Below are positions 1-5,586 of a stretch of 9,783 nt of DNA, piece after piece. The notes below the pieces were generated by a model. The model was given only the letters and a program-made list of their open reading frames with translations. It ran no database searches and was not told the origin of the DNA. How positions within the stretch are numbered: the stretch's first letter is position 1; the number at the start of each line of letters is the position of its first letter. A program made the translations under genes and the position numbers. This stretch comes from Candidatus Nanopelagicaceae bacterium (lineage in GTDB: Bacteria; Actinomycetota; Actinomycetes; Nanopelagicales; Nanopelagicaceae): assembly GCA_947490625.1 (NCBI GenBank), contig CANLHC010000023.1, positions 1-9,783 of the forward strand. The letters are read 5' to 3'.

Positions 1-1293
1 ATTTCTTCATACACGCCATATCATCGCAATGGAGTCGATGATGGCTTAAGAATTTCTTCTCGATGGGATGAAGCCACAGAGCAATCATTTATTCGATTGA
101 CAGGCTCTGAAGAAGAGGGCTTAGCGTGGCAGAAATTTTATGGAGAAATCGCGCAATTTGCCGCTAAAGCTGCACCATCGATGCTTTCTCCGCTCATGAC
201 CCGCTCAGAAATGCGCGCACTCGTTAACATGGATGACGTTTGGGATTACATGATTGAGCGGCCTATCGGTCAAATAATTGAATCGCGCTTTGTAGATGAC
301 GTGGTCAGAGGTGTTGTACTCACCGATGCCCTCATTGGTACCTTCGTAGATTCAGATTCAATTCAAGCAAATGTTTGCTTCCTCTATCACCTCATTGGAA
401 ATGGGATTGGACAGTGGAACGTTCCCGTCGGAGGGATGGGAGCGCTCGTTGCTGAGCTAGAACGAATAGCACGTGAACTTCATGTGGAGATTAAGCTCAA
501 TTCTCCAGTAACTCAAATAACAAGTACTGACGATGGAGTGACTATTACTTGCAATAATGGAGATGAATTCAAGGCGGCAGATCTTCTCTTCGCCGCTGCT
601 CCGCAAAGCCTTGCAAAACTTCGTAAGAAGAGTGCGCCTTCCTCGTTACAGGGATCGCAGTTAAAGATAAATATGTTGCTTACTCGTCTGCCACAACTTA
701 AATCAGGAGTAGATCCTCGTGTTGCTTTTGCTGGCACCTTCCACATTAACGAGACGTATTCTCACCTGAACGAGAGTTATCGTGTAGCTAAGAACGGTAA
801 TATCCCAACACGATTACCACTAGAGATGTACTGCCACACACTGACGGATTCGAGCATTCTCTCTCCCGAACTCGTAGAAAAAGGTTTTCACACTCTTACA
901 CTCTTTGGCTTACATACAGATGCATCACTCTTTGATCGCGATCCGGAAGGTGCGCGTGAGCAGGCGGTAGCAATTGCTCTGGCTAGCCTCAACGAGTATT
1001 TAGCCGAACCCATTGAAAGTGTGATTGCTCTTAATTCAGATGGAACGCTTGCTCTAGAAGCTAAATCACCATTAGATCTTGAGGCCGCAATCGGACTACC
1101 TAGAGGAAACATCTTTCATCGCGATTTAGATTTCCCATTTATCGAAGATAGTCAGGCGTCGCAAACCCCGCAGTGGGGGAGTGAGACCGATGATCCTCAT
1201 ATTTTTATCGCAGGTGCTGGAGCACGACGAGGTGGCGGAGTGAGTGGAATCGCAGGACATAACGCAGCGATGGCAGTTCTCTCACGCCGATAG
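1..1293 (+). CDS. NAD(P)/FAD-dependent oxidoreductase, PYROXD2/phytoene-desaturase-like (5' partial)
   Basis: The frame is open from base 1 to a TAG at 1291-1293, giving 430 residues with no start in the window. A TTG at 97 is in frame, but family-like sequence continues upstream of it, so I treat the gene as truncated by the window edge. The C-terminus carries the flavin-contacting signature FIAGAGARRGGGVSGIAGHN (about 20 residues before the end), typical of the phytoene desaturase/amine oxidase FAD superfamily. Earlier, GQWNVPVGGMGALVAEL, then a segment resembling 'V..I....DGV.I...G....AD.L..AAAP', is characteristic of PYROXD2-like bacterial proteins. The N-terminal dinucleotide-binding GxGxxG, roughly the first 90-100 residues of a ~520-residue family, lies outside the window. 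The substrate is unknown: carotenoid desaturation is possible, but PYROXD2-like members are mostly uncharacterised. The product is probably cytosolic or membrane-peripheral. A 19-bp gap leads to the PLP enzyme gene, with no obvious metabolic link. Confidence 0.85.
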   Translation: MSSYTPYHRNGVDDGLRISSRWDEATEQSFIRLTGSEEEGLAWQKFYGEIAQFAAKAAPSMLSPLMTRSEMRALVNMDDVWDYMIERPIGQIIESRFVDDVVRGVVLTDALIGTFVDSDSIQANVCFLYHLIGNGIGQWNVPVGGMGALVAELERIARELHVEIKLNSPVTQITSTDDGVTITCNNGDEFKAADLLFAAAPQSLAKLRKKSAPSSLQGSQLKINMLLTRLPQLKSGVDPRVAFAGTFHINETYSHLNESYRVAKNGNIPTRLPLEMYCHTLTDSSILSPELVEKGFHTLTLFGLHTDASLFDRDPEGAREQAVAIALASLNEYLAEPIESVIALNSDGTLALEAKSPLDLEAAIGLPRGNIFHRDLDFPFIEDSQASQTPQWGSETDDPHIFIAGAGARRGGGVSGIAGHNAAMAVLSRR

Positions 1294-1300
1294 TCTGCAT

Positions 1301-1306
1301 TAGGCT
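1301..1306 (+). promoter_or_regulatory. -10 hexamer TAGGCT for leaderless start at 1313
   Basis: TAGGCT fits TANNNT and is separated by exactly six bases (TGCCTC) from the ATG at 1313, which would place the transcription start on the A of the start codon. No Shine-Dalgarno sequence is visible in the 19-bp gap, and no recognisable -35 element sits 16-18 bp upstream. A second TANNNT (TAGTCT, 1291-1296) overlaps the preceding stop codon. That the site works is inference from position and from its recurrence at other starts in this window. Confidence 0.5.
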
Positions 1307-1312
1307 TGCCTC

Positions 1313-2431
1313 ATGAGCCACGATGCCTCGCACGAAAAACTTTCAACCCGAGCGATTACAGCTGGGCGCCCGGACGATAAAGTTGAGAACGGAATCAATC
1401 ACAGCATTTCGTTGAACAGCACATTTGGTGCAGGTAGCCCGATTGCCTATGGCAGAACTGGAAATCAGACATGGAGTGCAACTGAATCTGCTATCGGCGC
1501 ACTTGAGGGTGGCAGTACGCTCATCTTTTCATCAGGGATGGCGGCAATCACTGCAGCTCTCTCTATCCTCAAACCTGGTGCGCGTGTGGTTGCTTCCCAT
1601 GAAGGCTATAGCGGTGTAATGACTCTTCTTAAACAACACCACGCAAGCGGCCGATTTATTGTTACCTTTCTAGATATTTCACAGACTGATCAGGTGTTGA
1701 GTGCGCTCAAAGACGCTGACTTGTTATGGCTTGAGTCACCAACTAATCCTTGTCTTGATGTGGCAGAACTACCGCAACTGATTTCTGCAGCAAAAGCGCT
1801 AGATATTCTCGTCATGGTAGATAACACTTTTGCGACTGCGCTCACTCAACGTCCACTCACATTAGGCGCTGATGTTGTCATGAATTCTGTGACGAAGTTT
1901 CTATCCGGACATAGCGATGTCCTTATGGGTTCCCTCTCTACTGAAAATCCTGAAATCTTACAAAAGCTAGAAGATGCACGTCAGTTGTTGGGGTCAATCG
2001 CCGGGCCATTCGAAGCATGGCTTGCTCTTCGCGGTATTCGAACCTTTCCACTCCGCTTCCATAAAGCATGCGAAAACGCCCTTGAATTGGCCCATCGCCT
2101 GAGTACTCATCCAAAAGTTGCGCGGGTCCGGTATCCAGGCTTACCGACAGACTCTCAACATGAGCGGGCAAAGAAGTTTATGAAGACATTCGGTGCGGTG
2201 CTCTCCTTCGAAATTGTGGGAAGTCCTGCAGATGCGGACCGCCTATGCGATAGCTCATCAATTATTTCGCATGCAACGAGTCTGGGTGGCGTCGAATCCT
2301 TATGGGAGCGCAGACGCAGGTGGCCGAGTGAAAGTCCATCGGTACCTGAAAACCTGATCCGCCTCTCAGTGGGGTGTGAAGATGTCGATGATTTGTGGAC
2401 TGATATTCAAGGCGCGTTAGCCGCGATTTAA
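1313..2431 (+). CDS. PLP-dependent cystathionine gamma-synthase/lyase family enzyme
   Basis: The 372-residue product is a fold-type I Cys/Met-metabolism PLP enzyme of normal family length (about 370-400). The Schiff-base lysine is K195 in NSVTKFLSGHSD. D170 in VDNTFAT should pair with the pyridine nitrogen. YGRTGN (46-51) supplies the Tyr/Arg that grip the cofactor phosphate of the neighbouring subunit, Y99 in EGYSG should stack on the ring, and R350 in LIRLSVG should bind the substrate carboxylate. The ending SLGGVESLWERRRRWP followed by GCEDVDDLW is the form I associate with actinobacterial proteins variously annotated as cystathionine gamma-lyase or trans-sulfuration enzymes. Sequence alone does not separate synthase, beta/gamma-lyase and sulfhydrylase activities, so I give no symbol. 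The role is cytosolic sulfur amino acid metabolism. The start is ATG 1313, with no Shine-Dalgarno sequence but a TANNNT six bases upstream. Confidence 0.9.
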   Translation: MSHDASHEKLSTRAITAGRPDDKVENGINHSISLNSTFGAGSPIAYGRTGNQTWSATESAIGALEGGSTLIFSSGMAAITAALSILKPGARVVASHEGYSGVMTLLKQHHASGRFIVTFLDISQTDQVLSALKDADLLWLESPTNPCLDVAELPQLISAAKALDILVMVDNTFATALTQRPLTLGADVVMNSVTKFLSGHSDVLMGSLSTENPEILQKLEDARQLLGSIAGPFEAWLALRGIRTFPLRFHKACENALELAHRLSTHPKVARVRYPGLPTDSQHERAKKFMKTFGAVLSFEIVGSPADADRLCDSSSIISHATSLGGVESLWERRRRWPSESPSVPENLIRLSVGCEDVDDLWTDIQGALAAI

Positions 2432-2446
2432 CGCACCTTGTGCGGC
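2414..2446 (+). other. Cluster of mutually exclusive short hairpins after the PLP enzyme gene
   Basis: Three competing inverted repeats overlap the stop codon at 2429-2431. They are GCGTTA (2414-2419) with TAACGC (2429-2434), GCCGC (2420-2424) with GCGGC (2442-2446), and CGCAC (2432-2436) with GTGCG (2440-2444) around a 3-base loop. None is followed by a T-tract, so a classical intrinsic terminator is not supported. This may be a weak 3'-end structure or chance. Confidence 0.25.
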
Positions 2447-2465
2447 AAATTCTCTCAATTAGCGG

Positions 2466-2471
2466 TAAATT
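2466..2471 (+). promoter_or_regulatory. -10 hexamer TAAATT for leaderless start at 2478
   Basis: TAAATT is followed by exactly six bases (TAGGGT) and then the ATG at 2478. TAGGGT itself fits TANNNT but abuts the ATG, too close to be the -10 of a leaderless start. There is no Shine-Dalgarno sequence. The spacing matches four other starts in the window, which is the main support. Confidence 0.45.
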
Positions 2472-2477
2472 TAGGGT

Positions 2478-2639
2478 ATGAAAATCATCAAGCGCTTGTT
2501 AGCAGCGGCCGCAGTGGTTGCGTTGGCATTTAAAGGCGTTGCTTCATTTCTCTCGTGGGTGGAGCGCCAGGATGATCAGCCAGCAGAGGCGTGGCTAGAT
2601 GAAGATGAACTTGATTCTGCCGAAAGTAAAGAAGCGTAA
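2478..2639 (+). CDS. Small acidic single-pass membrane or secreted protein (53 aa), unknown function
   Basis: ATG 2478 to TAA 2637-2639 encodes 53 residues beginning MKIIKRLLAAAAVVALAF. A positive N-terminus (K2, K5, R6) precedes a hydrophobic segment at about 7-25, interrupted by K19. The tail after residue 29 is strongly acidic: six Asp and five Glu within 31-53, with Trp at 39. This suggests an N-in single-pass membrane protein with an acidic outer tail, although a cleaved signal peptide is possible. I do not recognise the family. The evidence for a real gene is the upstream TANNNT six bases before the ATG, the coherent topology, and the direct in-frame junction with the next gene: TAA is followed at once by GTG with no spacer. 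The two are surely co-transcribed. The alternative is that both are halves of one ancestral ORF. Confidence 0.65.
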   Translation: MKIIKRLLAAAAVVALAFKGVASFLSWVERQDDQPAEAWLDEDELDSAESKEA

Positions 2640-3020
2640 GTGAGCGCTGAATACGTTCCGGGAACTTGCAATATCGGAGCCGGTGAAATTCGCCAGCGCC
2701 AAGTTGTAGCAGGCATTGGCTTCCTTCTCTTCATCACGTCTGCAATCACTCTATTTGCTATGGATGCATCGCGAAGTGCTCGACTTGCACTCTTTCTTCC
2801 ATTGATGATGGCAAGTATTGGTTGGGTGCAGTCACGAAAGAAGTTCTGTCTCGCTTATGGATTCATGGGGACATTTAACTTTGGAAAGCTAGGCCAGTTA
2901 TCGCGCGTGCATGATAAAAGTGCACTTCGCGCCGATAGAAGTACTGCACTGAAAATTCTTCTACAAGGTCTTGCCTATGCAGCAGCTGTAACTGGCTTAA
3001 TCTATCTACTTCCTGCTTAA
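2640..3020 (+). CDS. Three-TM membrane protein with N-terminal CNIG motif, unknown function
   Basis: GTG 2640 lies immediately after the stop of the 53-residue gene and encodes 126 residues. I keep this start because the N-terminal motif VPGTCNIGAGEIRQR (6-20) resembles an N-terminal motif I recall from other bacterial membrane proteins, and an in-frame stop lies directly upstream. Three hydrophobic segments are visible at about 21-40, 47-64 and 107-124. Between the second and third is a basic, cytosolic-looking stretch with KKFCLAYGFMGTFNFGK (67-83). The two cysteines, C10 and C70, fall next to the membrane on either side of segments 1-2 and might lie on the same face. There is no catalytic signature and I cannot name the function. 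Translation probably depends on reinitiation from the upstream ORF, since no strong Shine-Dalgarno sequence is present. Its stop TAA (3018-3020) interlocks with the stop of the convergent gene. Confidence 0.8.
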   Translation: MSAEYVPGTCNIGAGEIRQRQVVAGIGFLLFITSAITLFAMDASRSARLALFLPLMMASIGWVQSRKKFCLAYGFMGTFNFGKLGQLSRVHDKSALRADRSTALKILLQGLAYAAAVTGLIYLLPA

Positions 3021-3472
3021 TTCTTCTTTTCCGCTTTTGGAGAAGGCCCTCTCTGTTTATTACCCTTCATCCCATAGCCAGATGGCTTGGCGGGAGGCTG
3101 TGGTGGATTCATCAGCGGTTCGAGCTCGGCAACAGCTTTGTCACGGTTTGCAGCAGCCAAAGCAGTAGCTGCGGCAAAATTTGCTCTACTTGATGCGCCG
3201 CGTCCAGCGTTCTTGAATTCCTTCGAAGCTTGTTTAAGGGCTTGAATAAATGTCGCCCCAATCTCACGTAACTCTTGCTCACGTGATGCGCGGGCTTCTT
3301 GATAGATCTTGAATTGATTCTTAAACTCGATCATATCTAACTCGTACTGCTGAATTGGTGAAAGGGTTGCAGCAGGAGAAGGAGTGATCTCAACTGCAGT
3401 GGCAGGAAGTGCGGAGATAGAGAGCGTCAGTGAGAGGAGAAGCGGAGAGATCAGATGACGCATTCTTGGCAT
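3017..3472 (-). CDS. Secreted coiled-coil protein with basic Pro/Gly-rich tail
   Basis: The start at 3472 (ATG, protein MPRMRHLISP) is chosen over an in-frame ATG at 3508 because AAGGAG lies 7 bases upstream of 3472 and the signal peptide then has normal length. The 151-residue product has a signal peptide at 1-26 ending ALPATA before VEIT, a short Pro/Ser/Thr linker (30-40), a long charged helical region at about 42-118 likely to be a coiled coil, and a basic Pro/Gly-rich tail (122-151). No Cys occurs and there is no lipobox or sortase motif. Similar secreted proteins with YE...FK..F..Y..AR..RE patterns are, as I recall, common and uncharacterised in small actinobacteria. It is exported, probably periplasmic or wall-associated. 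It is divergent from the two-component operon and shares its control region, so it is a candidate target of that regulator. Confidence 0.85.
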   Translation of the reverse strand: MPRMRHLISPLLLSLTLSISALPATAVEITPSPAATLSPIQQYELDMIEFKNQFKIYQEARASREQELREIGATFIQALKQASKEFKNAGRGASSRANFAAATALAAANRDKAVAELEPLMNPPQPPAKPSGYGMKGNKQRGPSPKAEKKN

Positions 3473-3479
3473 GTTCTCT

Positions 3480-3485
3480 CTCCTT
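3480..3485 (-). promoter_or_regulatory. Shine-Dalgarno AAGGAG deciding the 3472 start
   Basis: On the minus strand AAGGAG occupies 3485-3480, seven bases before the ATG at 3472. It is one of only two strong Shine-Dalgarno sequences in the window and rules against the in-frame upstream ATG at 3508. Confidence 0.75.
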
Positions 3486-3507
3486 TCACGAAATCTCATC
3501 GTAAACA

Positions 3508-3513
3508 TTTATA
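3508..3513 (-). promoter_or_regulatory. Possible -10 TATAAA of the secreted protein gene
   Basis: On the minus strand TATAAA (3513-3508) matches five of six bases of TATAAT. It would give a transcription start near 3501 and a leader of about 29 bases containing the AAGGAG ribosome site. TACGAT at 3503-3498 is an alternative. No clear -35 is seen, and the PhoP-box-like repeat would overlap the -35 position. Confidence 0.3.
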
Positions 3514-3534
3514 GACGCAAGAGTGCCATTTAAC

Positions 3535-3552
3535 TTTGTGAAGAATCTGTGA
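3535..3552 (+). promoter_or_regulatory. PhoP-box-like direct repeat between divergent genes
   Basis: TTTGTGA (3535-3541), a four-base spacer AGAA, then TCTGTGA (3546-3552) forms a direct repeat with 11-bp periodicity and TGTGA in both halves. OmpR/PhoB-family dimers bind such repeats. The mycobacterial PhoP consensus, read on the opposite strand, is GCTGTGA-N4-GCTGTGA, with the same spacer and core. The adjacent regulator gene has a PhoP-like recognition helix. The site would overlap the -35 region of the candidate promoters on both sides. Binding is inferred. Confidence 0.5.
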
Positions 3553-3573
3553 ATCCTACTTCAACGCGCCGGA

Positions 3574-3579
3574 TAGGGT
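3574..3579 (+). promoter_or_regulatory. Candidate -10 TAGGGT of the regulator operon
   Basis: TAGGGT would place the start near 3586 and the centre of the direct repeat at about -42, the usual position for an activator contacting RNA polymerase at the -35 region. It implies a leader of about 37 bases with a weak AAGG (3611-3614) before the ATG at 3623. The sequence six bases before that ATG is AAGGCT, which misses TANNNT by one base, so this gene does not clearly follow the leaderless pattern. Confidence 0.3.
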
Positions 3580-3622
3580 TGTAAGGGTAGAAAAGTCAGG
3601 CCAGACCTGCAAGGCTAGGGCC

Positions 3623-4330
3623 ATGGAGTCAACGCAGAATCAGGCAACAAAGATTCTTATCGTCGATGATGAGGCAGGAGTTCGCGAGCTATTAAAGGAT
3701 GCCTTGAGATTGGCTGGATTCGAGCCGCAGACTGCTGGCGATGGAATGAGCGCTCTTACTCTGTTACGAACTTTCACTCCAGATATTATGATCATTGATA
3801 TCAATATGCCTTTGATGGATGGATTTGAACTCGTCGAGCGGCTTCGAAAAATCGGCAACGATGTCCCGGTTCTGATGTTAAGTGCGCGCGCAGATCGTGT
3901 TGATGTAACCCGCGGCCTCACACTGGGCGCAGATGATTATGTGACTAAGCCCTTTGGTTTAGAAGAACTCGTCCTTCGCCTGAAGGCGATCTTGCGCAGA
4001 GCGCACCCTGCCACTGGCGTTGATTCTTCGATAGCTTGTGGGCCGATCACGATTGAAGATCTCAGCCACACTGTCACATTCAACGGCGAGATGGTCGAAT
4101 TATCGCCAACCGAGTATCGACTGCTCCAGGTCCTTGTCGAAAATAAGAATCGAGTTCTCTCGAAGACTGTTCTGCTCGATGATGTATGGGGGATTACCTT
4201 CGAATCAGAGAGCACGGTCGTTGATACTTACATTTCTTATCTGAGAAAGAAGCTGCATCGCGATGGTTTTGAGGGAATCAAGACTATCCGTGGCGTCGGA
4301 TTTGTAATCCAGGAACCAAAGAAGCCTTGA
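3623..4330 (+). CDS. PhoP-like OmpR-family response regulator
   Basis: This is a 235-residue two-domain regulator of normal length. Receiver domain at about 10-125: acidic pair D15/D16 in ILIVDDE, phosphoacceptor D59 in IIDINMP, switch Ser S87 in LMLSAR, aromatic Y106 and conserved K109 in DDYVTKPF. The C-terminal winged helix (about 138-230) includes VELSPTEYRLLQVL, the recognition helix around 198-211 (TVVDTYISYLRKKL) and the wing hairpin TIRGVGFVI. The recognition helix and the LTLGADDYVTKPF stretch closely match what I recall of mycobacterial PhoP (VVESYVSYLRRK; LTLGGDDYVTKPF). It is a cytosolic transcription factor activated by phosphotransfer from the kinase encoded directly downstream, with which it overlaps by 4 bp. 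A matching direct repeat lies 71 bp upstream, suggesting autoregulation. I withhold the symbol phoP because orthology, rather than TcrX- or MprA-type paralogy, is unproven. Confidence 0.93.
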   Translation: MESTQNQATKILIVDDEAGVRELLKDALRLAGFEPQTAGDGMSALTLLRTFTPDIMIIDINMPLMDGFELVERLRKIGNDVPVLMLSARADRVDVTRGLTLGADDYVTKPFGLEELVLRLKAILRRAHPATGVDSSIACGPITIEDLSHTVTFNGEMVELSPTEYRLLQVLVENKNRVLSKTVLLDDVWGITFESESTVVDTYISYLRKKLHRDGFEGIKTIRGVGFVIQEPKKP

Positions 4331-5532
4331 AACGCAAAAGCTTCCGTGCAGTCGTTGCTAGTGCGCTAGTTACCACTGCGCTCTCACTCTCCATTGGTGG
4401 CTTTGCAACAATCTCACTGAGAGATTCACAGATTGAAACCGTTGATCAACAACTACAGAAAATCGTGGATGCCGTTCGATCAAATCCAGAGTCTCCGGTG
4501 AGTTCTGCCCTCGATGCTGCATCAGAAGAAGATTTCAATATCACCATTGCGATTGTTTCCAGTGAAAAAGAAATCACCATCATTAATGAATCCAAGCTCC
4601 TTCTTGGAACACTGCCACAAGACTCGCTACTCGCCGCCGCACTTATCTCTCCCGTTACAGTTGAAGATCAGGAGAACTATCGTCTTCTCGCCCAAGCAAT
4701 CTCCGGTGGAGATCGTCTCATTTTTGCCGACTCACTCTCAGAAATTGAGGAGTCTTTCTCTAGTAATTTAGAGAGATTACTCATCTTCACTGTTTTTGCA
4801 GACCTTGTCGCAATTGCAATCTCAGCTCTTCTCCTAGCCAGAAATAAACGAAAGTTAGAAGCTGAATCTCTGCTTCGCATGCAGCAATTCTTGGCTGATG
4901 CTTCTCATGATTTGAGAACTCCACTTACTATTATTAAGGGATACTCAGAACTCTTGAGTAAGGGGCAGATCACTAATCCAGAAGATCGGGGACGCGCCTT
5001 TGAACGCGTTAATTCTGAAATCATTCGGATGGAAAATCTCATTCATGACCTTTTACTACTTGCCGAACTCGGTGAAACTTCACGACCAATCTTTGCCGAC
5101 CTTGACCTTTCTGACCTGTTAACTTCATACTCACACGACTTCGCGACTTTGAACCCAGACCGCCAGATTATCGAGGAGATTGAATCAGGCGTCATGATCG
5201 AAGGTTCGGTCGAACATCTACGACGGCTAATTCAAAATGTCTTTAACAATATTGCTAGGCATACGCCAGTAAATGCCTCGGTAAAGGTCAATCTCGGACG
5301 TCAAGGTAAAAAAGTTCTTCTCAGCATTGAAGATGGGGGCGCAGGTCTTCCTTCAGGTGGCTATAGAGATGGAGTTACTGCGCTCAATCGCTTTGATACT
5401 AGTCGATCACCTGAAACGGGTGGATCAGGTTTAGGACTTTCAATAATTGCCGCGATCGTCTCAGAGCACGAGGGAACTTTAAATCTACGAAAAAGTAATC
5501 TCGGCGGATTAGCAGTGGAGATTATTTTTTAG
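4327..5532 (+). CDS. Membrane sensor histidine kinase, HAMP-less
   Basis: The start TTG 4327 overlaps the regulator stop as TTGA, implying translational coupling; AGGAA lies upstream. The 401-residue product has TM1 at about 8-31, an extracytoplasmic sensor of roughly 118 residues (33-150), TM2 at about 151-171, then HisKA with phosphoacceptor H194 in DASHDLRTPLTIIKGYSELL. The HATPase domain shows the N-box NVFNNIARHTP (N308), G1 box EDGGAGLP (335-342), F-box region RFDTSRSPE and G2 box GGSGLGLSI (365-373). All catalytic elements look intact. It should autophosphorylate on H194 and pass phosphate to D59 of the neighbouring regulator. Only about 22 residues separate the end of TM2 from H194, leaving no room for a HAMP domain, which is usual in this class. 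The sensor domain shows no motif I recognise and contains no Cys or His that would suggest redox or metal sensing. Confidence 0.93.
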   Translation: MKRKSFRAVVASALVTTALSLSIGGFATISLRDSQIETVDQQLQKIVDAVRSNPESPVSSALDAASEEDFNITIAIVSSEKEITIINESKLLLGTLPQDSLLAAALISPVTVEDQENYRLLAQAISGGDRLIFADSLSEIEESFSSNLERLLIFTVFADLVAIAISALLLARNKRKLEAESLLRMQQFLADASHDLRTPLTIIKGYSELLSKGQITNPEDRGRAFERVNSEIIRMENLIHDLLLLAELGETSRPIFADLDLSDLLTSYSHDFATLNPDRQIIEEIESGVMIEGSVEHLRRLIQNVFNNIARHTPVNASVKVNLGRQGKKVLLSIEDGGAGLPSGGYRDGVTALNRFDTSRSPETGGSGLGLSIIAAIVSEHEGTLNLRKSNLGGLAVEIIF

Positions 5533-5574
5533 AGCTCTCTTGTGGTGATCAGTTCCAGTTGGTGCGATCTAGGG

Positions 5575-5580
5575 TAATTT
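5575..5580 (+). promoter_or_regulatory. -10 hexamer TAATTT for leaderless start at 5587
   Basis: TAATTT is followed by exactly six bases (AGCCAC) and the ATG at 5587. An overlapping TAGGGT (5570-5575) lies 11 bases from the ATG and could give a short leader instead. The 54-bp gap after the kinase holds no Shine-Dalgarno sequence, no hairpin terminator and no clear -35. Confidence 0.45.
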
Positions 5581-5586
5581 AGCCAC

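Noticed and set aside
97..1293. A complete gene beginning at TTG 97
   Set aside because: The frame is open back to base 1 and lacks the N-terminal FAD-binding region expected of the family, so the gene is cut by the window edge and TTG 97 is internal.
3021..3047. Imperfect inverted repeat (CTTC...TCC with GGAGAAG) just past the convergent stops
   Set aside because: The stem needs a four-base bulge and lies within the coding region of the minus-strand gene; too weak to call a terminator.
3473..3508. Upstream ATG at 3508 for the secreted protein gene
   Set aside because: It would add 12 charged residues before the signal peptide and would sit over the AAGGAG site that fits the ATG at 3472.
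5521..5532. T-run TTATTTTTTAG at the kinase end as an intrinsic terminator
   Set aside because: No GC-rich stem precedes it and it is coding sequence for the last residues (EIIF).
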